A stretch of DNA of 64,000 nucleotides from Akebia trifoliata. Taxonomy: Eukaryota; Streptophyta; Magnoliopsida; Ranunculales; Lardizabalaceae. A program made the position numbers and the translations under genes. The notes beneath the pieces are model-generated. The model saw nothing but the letters and a program-made list of their open reading frames with translations, searched no databases and was not told the DNA's origin. The stretch is from positions 5,498,001-5,562,000 of the forward strand of contig CM030709.1 of assembly GCA_017979445.1 (NCBI GenBank). Direction: 5' to 3'. Of this stretch, positions 12,101 through 24,757 are shown in pieces; within the stretch, counting starts at the first letter, position 1; each line of letters opens with the position of its first letter.

Positions 12101-15100
12101 CAAATTTTGACATCCCTTAAAAATGCCAGGCTTCCAGCAAATGAAGATAATGCTGTTGCCATGATGCGTTTTTTGAATGCAGACACCGAAGGATCTATTT
12201 CTTATAGTCATTTTCGCAATTTCATGCTTCTTCTTCCTTCTGATCGACTTGAAGATGATCCTCGGTAAGATTCATAGTTTGTTCCTGTAACAGATTTTTA
12301 TGGCAAGTTCTAACAGAACCAGGTGTGGAATTGACCCTGGCTTCAAAAGAAAAGTATGTAATAGTTTTAGCCATTCAGTCAGTCAATTTTAGTTTCTTTT
12401 ATAAATCTTGTAAATGAAGGAGTGCATGTATGCGCTAAAGATTTCATCTCAGTTCATGGATATTATAAGCATCAGCTAATTAAAACTTTCTTATGCTTCG
12501 GATACAATCCAATCTACAACTGCCAAGACCTTTGGGAGGACATCAATGATTTTATCCATGTGGATGTGTGTTCTTGGGACTTCTGCAGATAAATATTCTG
12601 TGGCCTTTCATGAATAACTTTATAATGCCACTTCATTAAGATTGTCCTTCATCAAACATTTATTGGAGATTGATTTATGATTTTTTTTAGTTGACACCTT
12701 AGGGCCTTTCTAAGGCATCTTGTTCATCAACATTGTGTATACATATCAGCTTAGATATGGGTCAGATGTTGAAGTAGGACAACTCCTTGGGCTCAACCCC
12801 ATTTGCTAGAGTTATTCTTTTTCGAGGTCATTTTTTCTTTCAGGTATTTAGTATGAAAATCCAATTTGGTGTTTTCCTTTGCACATTGTGAACATTTAGA
12901 ACCTTATTATTAGTAATAACTCTTGAAAACTTCAGATCATGTTGTTTGTACAAGCTTGTGTTGGACAGCTGTTTCATGATTTTGAAAATCATCAGAAAAA
13001 TCGCTAGATTTATCTTTTCAATTAGTTAAATTATATTAATATCTATATTTAACTCAAGATAGTTATGCTGTACTTGTAGTGGCTATGCTTTTATGGTTTC
13101 CACTGCCGATATCATATTTTTTAAGTAGATACTAAATCAAACTTCATGATGCCATAGTAGTCATTGAAGTTTTTCTTTTCTTTTCTCCCCCCTCATGTTT
13201 GTGATTGCTTGCACATGAAAAATGGTATTTTTTATCTTTGACTTCTTTCCTTTGTATTGTTATGCCGATAATGAATCAAAACCTCATCCTATATTTTGCA
13301 CAGTACATAATTCATTGGGAACCTATATTTTTTAACCAATTGATATACTGATTCAGCTGAAATCAACCTGTTATATACAGGAATATCTGGTTTGAAGCTG
13401 CTACTGTTGTTGCTGTTGCACCGCCTGTGGAAATCCCTGCTGGAAGTGTTCTAAAATCTGCTTTGGCAGGGGGTCTTGCTTCTGCACTATCTACTTCTCT
13501 ACTGTATCCCGTTGATACGATGAAGGTAGAACCTTTGGCTTCACAATTCCTTGATGACTATTATTTTTTCCATTATGATAATTTAATTTTGCAATTTGCA
13601 CGAAGTTGTCTATTGGTGGATGTTTAGTTATTTGGTGGAATTGTCTTTTAAGTAATTTGGAAGGTATAAGTGTGGTCATTATTTTTAAAGATTATTTTTT
13701 TAAATATATAAGTTAGGAGGGTCACAATAGACTCTAGCTTCTACTTTTCTTTTCCTTATTTTCCTCCCTTTTTTCCCTCTCATCTTTCTTTTAGGATTTT
13801 AGTCAACTTAGTATCAGAGCTAAAGAGGATCCCAGAGAGGCTCTGCTTGAAAAGCATCAGAAAAAGAGAAACTTCGAAGGTTGATGTTCGCAACCATATG
13901 TTAGAGGTAAAGAAGATCCTAGAGAAGCATAAGAAAAAGAGCAACTTCGAGGGCTGACATTAGCAACCATAGAACTGACGTCAACAGTCGTACAAACTTC
14001 CAGAAACCCTGAGAGATTGTATAGTTGAGTAATCCCAGGATTTGTCGTATTTTTTTCAAAATTTTTTTACTTCATCTCAATGGTTTTTTGAGAGTCCAAT
14101 CGAGGCTAGAGAAAATCCAAATTTCAATAAATCAAACGGCTGCTATTTATGGGGGCTTTTTTTAACACGTCAAATTAGTAAGATTTGGTCTAATTCAAAC
14201 TTTCAAATTTAGAAGAATTATTCTAGCATGATTTGTTGATATTTAAACCAATAATGAAGATTTCTTCATCCTACTACTAGTGTCCATGCTATTTTTTCAT
14301 TTTAATTACTTTTTTTTCATGGTATATTTTAAGCTGTTGTAAGGCATATTTTTGCCACATTTATCGAATCCTGTGAGAATGCAGCTTGTTTTTTCCGCTT
14401 GAGGATGTCGAATTCTTGTTCTAGTGATTTCTAGCGATTCAAAAACTTTGACTACTTTCAGGGTCTCTAGTTTAGTGTCAACCATAGGTGGATATGGCGA
14501 CAACCGTACTGTGTGGATTACAACTGTAAAGTTGGTCGATACAAATTTCCTCAAATGGTCTTAATCACTAAGATGTATATTGGTGGGAGAGGAAAACTAA
14601 GGTATGTGAGTGGCCGAGTGAAGGCACCAGCTATTGTTGATTCCTCATATGACAAGTGGTAGCAAAAAAATCTAATGATAATGTCGTGGCTTCCTAACTC
14701 CATGTAATCTCATATTCTCTTGAAGAATATGCTAATTACACAACTTCGCTCACCTAAGAAATTAGAACCAATTGGGATATTTATTAAACTTAATATTCTT
14801 TGGAAGAAGCTGCTGGCTAGATATAACTAGACTCAAGAAACTCCAATTACGGAACTAACTAGGACAGCAAAATAGCAACTCAAAATAACTAGGTAATGTT
14901 CATGTGAAACCTCAGCAGATGGGCCTCTAGATGGTCTACTTCATTTGGCTCGTTGAACTGTTGTGATGGGTCTATGGGCTTAAAGTGGTGTCCAGCGGGC
15001 TCATTTTTATCTTTTGTGTTCTCCCCTTGGGTTTAAAAGGGAATGCTTCTCTTCACAATCAATAACCCGTCTATCATGTTGGACAGGAAAGACACTCTTA

Positions 15101-17526
15101 GCATATATCTCAAATTGATAGTTGTATTCTCTGGCAACTAGTATGAACTCTTGTGATTGCTAGCCAGGTCCTAGTACAGTCTTTGATCTATTCAAACTTT
15201 TTCTTTGTCTGGGCTTTTTATAATGAACTCGTTATTTATCAGACTCGAGTACAAGCCTCAACACTATCCTTCCCGGAACTTGTATCAAAGCTTCCAGAGA
15301 TTGGAGTACAGGGATTATACAGGGGTTCCATTCCAGCAATTCTTGGACAATTTTCAAGGTTAGTTTTCTCATATTTGTTTTGATTAGTGGTAAACCCTCA
15401 TCTTTCTAGCTCACCTCTATTTTTTTTCGACGACAGCCATGGATTGAGGACTGGAATCTTTGAAGCAAGCAAGCTTGTATTGATAAATTTTGCCCCAACG
15501 CTCCCAGAAATTCAGGTAGATAATATTCTACTCTTTAACCAGCTTTGTGCGCATTCACCTCTCTTTTTGTGTTGTCTTTGAATTCTGCAGCTTTTAATCT
15601 CGAATTCTATTTTCTGCTTTTAGAAACACTGCTAGTTTTTCTAATGTCCTTACTTCATGTGGATGCTTTTCATCTATTTCATTTGCAACTATTAGGGGTA
15701 GTGCAAATATCTTGCTCAGTTTGATCAAGGAACATTTCTTCGTAGTGCGAGGATGTTCAATAGCAGATACGTGCTTATAAAAAAAATTGATGAATGAAAA
15801 TCTTTTTAGATGCACTTCTGTACATTGACAACTATTTGAAATCCGGAGAAGCTTAATATGTATTAGCATGCCATTTTAGGTGCAATCCATGGCATCCTTT
15901 TGCAGTACAGTCTTGGGAACTGCAGTGAGGATCCCCTGTGAAGTATTGAAGCAACGATTGCAGGCCGGAATTTTTGATAATGTTGGAGAAGCAATTGTTG
16001 GTACTTTGCGTGAAGACGGTCTCAGGGGTTTCTTTCGTGGGACTGGTGCCACATTGTGCCGGGAGGTTCCGCTCTATGTTGCTGGCATGGGGCTCTATGC
16101 TGAGTCCAAAAAGGTATGAAAAATAGCTCGTCTTATGCTCAAAATTACTTGTCTTTGTTCATGTTCCAAAGTTTGCTTCCATTTTATGTGGTTTACCTGT
16201 AATGCTTTCACTGTGGAGACTTTTTCTAGTACCTTAATGGATAAGGTCATGGTCACCAAAAATGTCCTTCACCCACATAGGCTTCTTTCTGGCCCACTGA
16301 GATAAACCTTCCATTTGGATAAAGAACATACTAATAATAAATGACCTCAATGTCCCTAATTTCTTTAGTCTGTTTGATGCCAGACACTAACACTTGAGGG
16401 TTTCCTTACCTTTATTTTAGTCATTATTGAATCTAAGGCTGGGACCTGGATGGGAACTTGAGAAGTTTAAATGTTTAAGACTATAATTAAGAATGTTTAG
16501 TTTTGGACTCTTTACATAGGACTAACTATGAAGAACCATACTCAAATACAGGTGTTGGCAGAATTTGTGCAAAAGGTGTATTGGGTTTGCTACTTTGATT
16601 AGAGTTCAAAGGAAAGGTTTAAATGTGGTGTTGCTATGGACTATTTACATGTTCAAGAGAGTCTTAGAAACTTTTATTGTTTAGAGACAATTTGAAGGTA
16701 ACTTAGCATTAAGGGCCACATTTACATGCAATGACGAACTAGAGCTACCGCTATAGTATTCAAGGCATCCAATTCCTGTACAAATAATTCTGCTCACTCA
16801 AGAAGAGTGAAGTTCAGATGATCCTTTTTTGTGCTATTTAAAGTGCATGAGTTACACATAACACATTTTCAATGCGGGAAATGTAAATGGTTCAAGAGAT
16901 GAGTACTGCAAATTCTTTCGAAGGGATCAACTTGTCCTCAACGTCTTAAGGTGATGCAGTGCCATGCATGCACATATCATCATGGTTTGACATGAATGGT
17001 GGATACCTGTGCAGGATACTTACTGTATTCAGTACGTGGATCATATTTTTATTTGTGTTGCTCATATTTTCTTTTTGACAATGCAGTATTGATGATGAAT
17101 ATATGACGATTGTATAGGTTTTCTTTATTGTGTAATAATGATTACCGTGTTTATCATATGTTTTTCTTTGTTAAGGCTGCTCAGCAGCTTCTCAAGCGGG
17201 ACTTGGAGGCATGGGAGTCAATTGTTGTTGGGGCTGTATCTGGTGGGCTTGCTGCTGTTGTGACAACTCCATTTGATGTGATGAAGACGAGGATGATGAC
17301 TGCTCCTCAGGGTCAGCCAGTTTCAATGTCAATGGTGGCCTTTTCCATTCTTGGTCAGGAGGGACCCCTCGGCCTATTCAAGGGAGCAGTTCCCAGGTTC
17401 TTCTGGATTGCACCTCTTGGTGCCATGAACTTTGCAGGTTACGAACTTGCAAAGAAAGCAATGGACAAAACAGAGAAACCAACAGGTGATCAATTTAGTC
17501 AAAAGAGTCTCGACAATCCAGGGTAA
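9160..17526 (+). CDS. SAMTL: EF-hand mitochondrial carrier family protein, SAMTL-like
   Basis: Solute carrier of the mitochondrial carrier family, most like Arabidopsis At2g35800 (SAMTL, called S-adenosylmethionine-transporter-like); the substrate is not demonstrated by the sequence. Exons: 9160-10291, 11847-12264, 13381-13525, 15243-15358, 15437-15515, 15880-16113, 17176-17526; all introns are GT-AG and phases agree, giving 824 residues (I recall 823 for the Arabidopsis protein). Layout: a long plant-specific N-terminus (1-377) without recognised domain; an EF-hand loop DKDGDGEVTLED at about 386-397; a second calmodulin-like region to about 500; three carrier repeats at about 537-620, 632-712 and 723-806 with signature PVDTMK (560-565), PCEVLK (649-654) and PFDVMK (740-745). 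Repeat 2 has C instead of the usual small residue after P, as in the Arabidopsis protein. The ATG at 9160 is the first in frame before NIDPAESFFNSLNG. Introns 1 and 3 carry retroelement debris. Confidence 0.95.
10475..10790 (+). mobile_element. 3' fragment of a LINE (L1-type) in SAMTL intron 1
   Basis: The reading frame 10475-10663 contains LWGIWNARNARIFEE and ends DFLARWSNLSSD before a stop. W-x-IW-x-x-RN-x-RIF is typical of the extreme C-terminus of plant LINE ORF2 proteins. The T-rich stretch that follows, with TTCTGTATTTCTTCCCTTAA, looks like a LINE 3' UTR. It is 5'-truncated, sense to the host gene, and without clear target duplication. Confidence 0.65.
11479..11525 (+). mobile_element. 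Extremely 5'-truncated retroposon tail with TSD
   Basis: AGATGCTG occurs at 11479-11486 and again at 11518-11525. Between them lie only CTACGACCGATTGCC and a run of about 17 A. A tiny 3' tail plus poly(A) between direct repeats is the signature of a LINE-mobilised, severely truncated insertion. It lies in SAMTL intron 1. Confidence 0.6.
13800..13990 (+). repeat. Primer-binding-site-like motif and tandem duplication in SAMTL intron 3
   Basis: TAGTATCAGAGCT at about 13810 is one base off the TGGTATCAGAGC site complementary to initiator tRNA-Met used by Copia elements. It is followed by two copies of a roughly 75-bp unit (AAAGAGGATCC... and AAAGAAGATCC..., each ending GCAACCATA). I read it as the LTR/internal junction of a decayed retrotransposon. 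Confidence 0.45.
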
Positions 17527-19614
17527 TAATTTTCAGAAGAAAGTATCTTCAACAACCCTCGCGGTTTTTTCATTTTTGACGATAACATTAACATATAAGA
17601 TGTACTGTAGGAGCTTGAGGTGTATATCCATCCAATTTTATCCGATTACATCTCATCAAAACATTGTAATTTCCTAGAGAGGTTCCTTGTTTGTTTCAAT
17701 GTTGTGACGTGCCAGTGGTGGATTTTTGTATATTGAAGAGCACTGCGCCCTATTCTGAGCATAGTAAAAGCTCTGTGAGAGCTTCTATCCTTTTTATTCA
17801 TCCTCACATCGTATGTTCACGTGCAGTTGCCATTTATTCCATAGTGCTCATCCTTATCCTTTTGTTCATATTTTGGAGAGTCCAACTAGTCTGACTAAGT
17901 AAGGATTTCACTCTCACTAAGGGTCCTTGGGCTCACCTCATGGCATCCAAAAACATGATCCGATACTTCCGGGTTGTAGAGGACAAAATTCTATCGAACT
18001 CTAAAAAAGAAAAAAAAAAAATCACTGTTGTATTCAATTTTAAGTTTGGGAGTTACGTGGAAGTTTGGTAGCCGTCCGTTTTCAAAACCATGGATCAAGC
18101 TCAAAAGAAATTGTTTTTTGGATCTGAGTTTTTAGAAGAAACTTTAGAGGGTTCTTTGGATATTTGATGTGGTAGTCCATTTGAGCAAAATGACCCTTAG
18201 TAAGGCTCAAGGTATTACCAAGTAACGAAAAGTTTTCTCTATAGGTAGGGATGCAGCAGGTGAATATGTCCAATAATGTGTTAGACGTGACTCACTTTTT
18301 CGCTCATTCACCCTCTTCAACAATAATCACAAAATTACTTTATACACCCACTCAAAAAAAAAAGAAGATTAATTTTTTGGCTCATTAGGAAGATTTTGTT
18401 CTATAGGAAATTACTAAAAATTTACATTGCAACTCAGTAGGATCCTATCAAATCCATCTAAAAGTACTCCATAGAACTTATCGATTGGCACTTCGGTACT
18501 AACTTACCCAATGAAGTTTTGTTGAATATTTTTTTTTTTTGCTACCGAAATTTTCTAACAATTACATTAGGATTGAGGTTTCCATGATCATTGTTAACCT
18601 ATTTAACAAGTTCTAAGGATGTTGCTTCTTTACCACAAAATCCTAGTTGAAATTTACGTAAGTTCACAGTAGAAAAATGAGAAGAAAAAAAAAAAGGGAG
18701 TTGTTTGAGGAAATTGAGATTGGGTACAGATGGTGGGTGAAAGTAGTAAAGTGGGTGTGGATAGCCCACGCCAATGTGTTACTGTCCTCAAATCAAGAAC
18801 GGGGTTCCATAGGTTTTCCCCTCATCACATTTAATTTGACTATAACTCGGTCAAATGAAATTCAGAAATCACAAAGCTGGCCTTCAGATGGTGAAAGCCG
18901 ACAGACCAAGCGTCTAAAAAGCTGGGCAGAAGACGAGCTTTCAGTAGACTAAAAATAAAAACGAAAACGACAGCATTCTCTCATTAAATTGAAGAAAAGG
19001 GCATTTTGGTCATTTTGTAATTGTCTCTCAACTGATGTTTAGTGGCTACGTCATCCGCACTTTCTGAGTAATAATTTTTTTTTTTTAACATATAAAAAAT
19101 TATTAATAATAGTATAATTTTTTAAGTGATTAAGATGGACAATGTATTTGAGTGATAATATAACCACCCTTTTCTATTAGAAAACCTGATCTTCTAAAGT
19201 AATTGGTCCCAATTCCCAACCCACCATTCATTCATGCAATAAGTTTAGCTCAAATAATAAAGTCTGTTCTGTGCGGTATCATCCCCAGATGAGGCTAGTT
19301 TAGTTAAAACTACCAAGCATTACTTATGTACTTGCTCTCAACATTGGAACACTTGTTCATCAAGCTGACTCCGAAAAGATGAGACATCCAATGTTGACAT
19401 GCATGGCATACTTGGTCACACACCACCGGGACAACATAGGCACTCACACTAAAATAGTTTTTCCTCACAAAACCAAGTGCATAAATCTTTATCAGCTCCA
19501 ACCATATCAAATATTCACAAACCAAGTCTATATGTGTGTATATATATATATGCCTAATCCAAACCTAGCCATAAAGCACGCATTTCTATTATCCTTCCTC
19601 GTCTGACTTCAAAA
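17527..19614. other. Intergenic between convergent SAMTL-like and RBR genes
   Basis: Convergent genes, so this contains two 3' UTRs. The first 350 bases are probably the SAMTL 3' UTR. A dispersed repeat lies at 17886-18270. I see no exon in the rest; the frame at 18677-18952 has no family resemblance. Confidence 0.6.
17886..18270. repeat. Interspersed repeat, family of 35040-35460
   Basis: Shares in the same order with 35040-35460: GGCATCCAAAA/AGCATCCAAAA, TGTAGAGGACAAAATT, an A-rich tract, GGGAGTT, TTTGGTAG/TTCGGTAG, CATGGATCAAGCT / CTTAGATGAAGCT, and a GATAATCCA/GTAGTCCAT block. Shorter relatives are at 25222-25345 and 59790-59960. No coding capacity; class unknown. Confidence 0.6.
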
Positions 19615-22600
19615 TCATCTAGCCTGTTGTGGGTCACGCAGAATGTTACGTTCATCCCAAATTGGACAAGAGCATGTAGCTTTCTTGTTTCGCCATTCAG
19701 CTCCACAGGTATAGCAGAACTCATAACCACACCTGCAAAATCAATGGAAGGTATGAGAGCTGTTATGAATATCGAAACACTTAAATACTAGTATTATTTA
19801 TTATGTTTCTTCCAAAGGTGGAAGCAACCAAATAAGTTCTAAAGGTCTTCCAAATGATTTTGATACCTCACATACACGAAAACACGTTAGAAATGCTTCT
19901 ATTTATAAAGAAATAGGCTTTCATACACGGAGAAAAAAAGAAGAGAGAAGATGATTGAGGCAGGCAGCAACATAGCGCCAGAATGATCGGTACCCAAAGA
20001 AAACGAAAGCCAAGGGAAAGGTCCCCCAACAACCAAAAGTGTACATCAGATCTTTATTTTACGACCCAAAGTTTTCAAGGAATGTGTGATTCCAAATGTA
20101 GAGGCGCGCAGTATGTAAAAGATTAGTTCAACTATAGCTTGACACAATTTTCCATCAATAGTGCTTGATATAGATATAAAGAATTGTATTAAAATCATCA
20201 AGTCCCAGCTTGCCATACTTGGGGAAAAGCTTAGGGCTTGCTTGTTATGGCTTTTTTGGCTTTGAGCCGATAAAGTCGTAGAAGCATGTTTGTTAGTAAC
20301 AACTTCTGCTTTACTAGCTTTTGTGGGAAGCTCGAAACTGCGTTTTTGAGAAGTCTTGATAAGGCTGCTTTTGCTTGCAAGCCACCATGAGAAGCCAACA
20401 CCAAAGAGCGTTTGGGGATGAAATAACGATTTCACCCCTCATTCGTCTTAACTCATTGATTAAACAATAAAATCAATTCGACCTCTCTACTACTTCTACT
20501 AATTCATCACCAGCTTCTGTAACAAACAAGATTCTCCTGGACACAACTTCCTAGACTCTGAGCTTCTACTTCTAGACACAGAATCCTGAAGCAGAAGCGG
20601 GAATCTGTAACAAACAGACCCTTACTGATTATATGCCTCTAGAAGAAGTCTGGGCCAATCAGTAATAACCAATAACTAGACTTGTTCCTGTGATTAACAC
20701 AAGAAGTTGTGCCCCAACTTCATACCAACATATATCAATATGGAATGTTCAATGAACGGTGTCACCTATGGATCATTGCCCCAAAAATCATATCAACCAG
20801 CCATTTTAAACATCCCTTCTGGAGCAAAAATGTGTAAAAACTAGACAACAAAAATAGTTGTTTACCAATTGACCAAGATGTGTGTGTGTGTGTGTATTTC
20901 GACTCTAAATGCTAGTATGCAGAGAAGGAATATGTAAAACGAGTGAAAATTTTGAATTACCAAAAAATAAAAAAGTACCTGCAATAAATGTGGTAGCAAC
21001 CTTCAGCCAGTTCAATCATATGGTTGCACTTCACACACTGGCGCCAAAGTTTTTGTGTTGCAAGAGACTTCAGCATTTCATCTTCTGCAAGCGGCCGAGG
21101 ATTTAATGTTTTATACTCACGGCAGCTCATGTTAGTGTGCCATGGAACCTTGCAATTGATACAGAAAAGGCCATAGCATTTGATGCATTTCCTGAGTCCA
21201 GATTGATCAACACCAACAATAAATATTCTATTAGAACTTTCCAGAACCTCACTTTTTGACATCAAAGCTGAGCAAGTCGGGTACGGACAATAAAGCTTCT
21301 CTGTTACATGAATTGAAGCCTCCTTCATATGTTGGCTCATCATCTCGACCAACTTTGGGGTCAAAAATTTCCCAGAATTATGAAAATTGAGCTGAGTCTT
21401 ACACCCTTCATGAGGACATCTAGGTGCCGTTCCATGAAGTAACTTGACTTCAACGTGTTGTCTCATACAAGAAATGCAATAACAATGCAAGCAACCATCG
21501 ACAGAAAACATTTGTGCCGCATCAGTATCTTCCAAACAGATACTACAAGTCTCCTTCAAATTCTTAGCACGACTAGATTCCGCGGACCGAATGATCTGAG
21601 AATCTATTGCCTCCCTTGCCAATTTAAATGCAAACAAAACATCCTTTCGTGCCACATGGAATGCACGGCAGCTTTCAAATTTTCTTTGAAGAAGACATGC
21701 TTGATCAATTACAGTCGCAATGTTCTGCTGATTCACTAGCCATCTCATTGTAATCTGTATCAGAAAACACAATGTCAAGTCAACCATCCATACTCTTTAA
21801 GTAGCTGAGGCCATATACACATTTCGAGCCTAAGCTGGTAAAAGCATAATTGCGGAAATTTAGGATCTCAAAAAAAATAGAGGAATTTGATAGAACAGTT
21901 AGACTAGTAATTGAGCTATTCTTGCACATTAAGAGACTATTTTTTAATTAGTAAAGAAATTTATAAAAATAGGTTGAGGATACCAAACAAGAATACATAG
22001 AAAGGAAAAAAATAAAAATGTGAACAGACATTATGGCTCAATCATTAGACGCTCGAGAGATTACAAACCCAGTCATGATCCCCACAAAGTCATCAAAGAA
22101 GACACCCTTAAACTCTGTGATGGCCTTACACCAAAAAAATAACAAACTCAAGAAAGAAATAATAATGACTGGGAAAGCTTGGTCTCTATTCTCGAAGATT
22201 TTGCACTTGTATTTCCCACATGAAGATGATTCAAGTACCCATGTGTGCCAAAAATAATCTTACCACATGGGATCATTTTCACAACAAAATTAGCCAATTC
22301 AAACATCTATAGCTATTAGAAAAGGATTTTGTTAACGTGTGTCCTAAGGGCACACGCTAAAGTGCATTAAATACACCTGCAGATCTGATTTTTGTACCGA
22401 AATTGCCCTAGTTTTTTTTTTATTATTACCAAAAATACTCCCAGGTGCTTGTTCTCAAGATGTATTTAATGCATTTTAACATGTGCCCTAAGGGCACACG
22501 TTAACAAGACCCATTAAAAAGAAATGGATCACAAGTTGAAAAAAATGTTAAATGAGAACCCTCCATTTACACATTGAATTGAACTCTTTTGGCTCCATCT

Positions 22601-23472
22601 TTAGCTCAAACAATTGTTTAAAGGCTATTGTTCGAAACAAACAAACAAACAAACAACAAAAAATAAATAAATAAAATATCATCCAGTATAAGTCTACAAA
22701 ACGATCTCTCTGTCTTGAACAAGGGTAATTTTGTCCTTTCACTACTTCGTTCGTCTTCAACTGTAAGACTAAACGATCAAAATAACTCAAACAAGTTAGC
22801 TTTACGAATTGGTGGAGAAATGAAACTCACATATTGGTAGAGAGGGTAGTAATCGCAGTAGAAATCGATCTTCTTTATATCCAACGAAAGAGCAGCAGTG
22901 AGACCTTCGATCAGAGCCTTCACCTGCATCTTCAACTCAAGGTCTTCCGCAGCCCAATCACTCTTCCAATCTCCCATCAGAGCTTTCTGCACATTCAAAA
23001 TCAAATTTCCACTAGGATCGCAAACCGCCGCACCAATCGCAGCAATCGAAACTACCTCCGAATCGTCTCCAACTCTCTCATCACTGAACAAACCCTTAAA
23101 ATACAATCTAAAGGGCTCTTCATCATTTGGAGGCGTCTGAGACGAAGAAGAACCCTCACCAAACGGTTTCTCAACATTGTCTCCGTATACTAGCCAGTTT
23201 TCTTCGGGAATTTGAAGAATCTCTCGCGCGAATTTCTGATCGAAGACTCGACGCTTGAGATCGGACTGGATTATACGCATCTCGGCCTCACATTGCTCTT
23301 GATCCTTCCTTTCTTGGTCAAACTTCTCTAAAAGTTCTAGGGTTTTAAGATCGATGATTTCGCTTTCGTCGGTTGTATGTGGTTGAAGTACGAGAGATTC
23401 AGTCATGGCTTCTTGCATTTGCAACTGAAACGCCAAGTCGAGATCGGATTCGATATCAACTACATCCGCCAT
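19615..23472 (-). CDS. RBR-type E3 ubiquitin ligase with N-terminal RNase H-like domain
   Basis: RING-between-RING ligase: takes ubiquitin from E2 onto a catalytic cysteine and then to substrate. Exons in transcript order: 23472-22831, 21754-20979, 19732-19615; GT-AG introns in correct phase (TAT|GTGAGT donor, GATACAG acceptor; TGCAG|GTAC donor, TTTGCAG acceptor), 511 residues. About 40-85 is charged and helical; about 121-265 is the RNase H-like (RVT_3) fold found in one plant RBR subfamily. RING1 starts CSICLED (C284, C287) and runs to CPHEGC; the IBR region includes CPYPTC, CIKCYGLFC and CKVPWH; RING2 starts CVKC (C454, C457) and contains ELAEGCYHIYCRCG, where C467 is the expected catalytic cysteine, then CYTCG and CSCPIWDERN. 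The RNase H-like domain shows no obvious complete acidic catalytic set, so nuclease activity should not be assumed. Intron 2 contains a PIF-like element and intron 1 a MITE. The substrate is unknown. Confidence 0.94.
20234..20621. mobile_element. PIF/Harbinger-like MITE in RBR intron 2
   Basis: Left end GGGCTTGCTTGTTATGGC, right end (reverse complement) GGGTCTGTTTGTTACAGATT, flanked by TTA at 20231-20233 and 20622-20624. About 388 bp. A minus-strand frame across its left half (20046-20435) is an accident of the repeat, not a gene. Confidence 0.7.
20879..20895. repeat. (TG)n microsatellite
   Basis: About eight TG units in RBR intron 2, about 85 bases from the exon 2 donor. Confidence 0.85.
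22324..22512. mobile_element. MITE, GGGCACACGTTAACAAGAC family, in RBR intron 1
   Basis: Left arm TTTGTTAACGTGTGTCCTAA then GGGCACAC and GTGCATTAAATAC; right arm is the inverse, GTATTTAATGCATTTTAACA then GTGCCCTAAGGGCACACGTT. Each arm also contains the palindrome CCTAAGG. About 189 bp. Relatives are at 45088-45246 and 53740-53898. Confidence 0.75.
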
Positions 23473-23496
23473 GATTTCTCTGCAACTAAGCTCTCT

Positions 23497-23520
23497 CTCT
23501 CTCTCTCTATAGTTTATATG
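23497..23520 (-). promoter_or_regulatory. TATA box and GA repeat upstream of RBR gene
   Basis: On the minus strand CATATAAACTATAGAGAGAG is followed by a GA run and then the ATG at 23472. TATAAA (23518-23513) lies only about 41 bases from the ATG, so if used it would give a very short leader. The GA run could instead be a leader element of a transcript starting further upstream. Confidence 0.35.
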
Positions 23521-23956
23521 GCTTGCTTCGGAAGTTTTGCACTATGGCCTCTCGCATTGAAGTCAAGTGCTTTATTTGTACGGCCCGGCAATAATAAATA
23601 GCAATCAGTTCTGATGCTTTAATCTGGACTGTAGATTTAGTGGGACCATCTAAAAGGATGATGTTTTGTCCATGTACCTTTTAAGGTTGGTTGTCGTCTC
23701 GGGTGGTCAATGGATGGGGTTTCGGATCTGTCAGGTCAATCCAAATGCTGATTCGATGGTTTTTTATAAAATTGATCCAAAACCCAATCAAAACTGGGCC
23801 TGGGCCTGGGCCTGATTATGATGAATGGTGACGAGTTCGATTTTGATGCGTCGCGTAACAGGAGTCGGGCGACGCGTGACCGCGTTAAACGGTCCACCAC
23901 CGTGATTTTCTGTATATCAAATGACCTAAATACCCTCATCTTCAATTTCTAATAAA

Positions 23957-24082
23957 AAAGAGAGGTACTATTACCACACCAACTTTTACAAATGCCACAC
24001 CAATTTTGTGCAATTCTTTAATAATTTACATAGGAATTAGTCTCACGTTAGTAAACGTTGGTATGGCAAAAGCAGCTCTCCA
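23957..24082. mobile_element. MITE, CACACCAA family, copy C
   Basis: AAGAGAGGTACTATTACCAC and CACACCAACTTTTAC at the left; GTTGGTATGGCAAAAGCAGC then TCTC at the right. The interior ATTTTGTGCAATTCTTTAAT is shared with copy E in the LBD intron. Confidence 0.75.
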
Positions 24083-24383
24083 AAAAAACCCATCCCTTTC
24101 TCCAAATTCAGTTTCATTCTCAATATAGTTTTTTTTTAAATCTCTACAACATACTTTGATTCTATCGATTTAAATTCACTATTAATCCTCTGCAAAAAAA
24201 AAAAAAACACAAAAACAAAACAAAAAACAAAAACTTAAATTTTTTTATCAAAAATTCATTGTAGAAGAGGATTGGTTTTGAAAATAAAAATAAGGATTTA
24301 AGATGATCAATTTTAGGGAAAAAAATAAATTAATTAAAAGCAGAATGACTATTTTGAAAATAATAATAATAATAATAATAATC

Positions 24384-24757
24384 AAGAGTTACTATTGACA
24401 TCCTAATTTTTTACTTCTTACATCCCTATTAAAAATAACAAAAATAGTGAATGATTGAGAATAAGTAAAAGTTACGGTGAGAAGCTCTCTCTCTCTATTT
24501 ATCTTTTTTGGGATTTAAAATTTTATATTTCTCTCTAATCATAATTGTAAACAACTATTGAAATTGTTTGACCAAGTATTATAATATTTCGTAATGTTGA
24601 AATTATAATTTGAACCAAACCTTTGTAATATTTGAAGATTTTGTTTTAATCTTTAGTAGGGGTGTGATAAATAATTTAAGAAATTAATTATTCAGAAAAT
24701 TAATTTAAAAAATTAAGATGTAATAAGTAAAAAAAATTGGAGTGCCAATAGCAACTA
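24384..24757. mobile_element. MITE, longer relative of the CACACCAA family, copy D
   Basis: The left arm GTTACTATTGACATCC then TAATTTTTTACTTCTTACAT is mirrored on the right by ATGTAATAAGTAAAAAAAAT then TGGAGTGCCAATAGCAACTA. Inverted repeats are about 38 bp; total about 370 bp. It is immediately preceded by an (AAT)n tract at 24357-24381. Confidence 0.65.

Noticed and set aside
18677..18952. 91-residue plus-strand frame between SAMTL and RBR
   Set aside because: No recognisable domain, starts in an A-rich tract, lies in a probable 3' UTR interval.
20046..20435. 129-residue minus-strand frame
   Set aside because: Overlaps a PIF-like MITE and RBR intron; low-complexity Ser/Lys sequence with no family resemblance.
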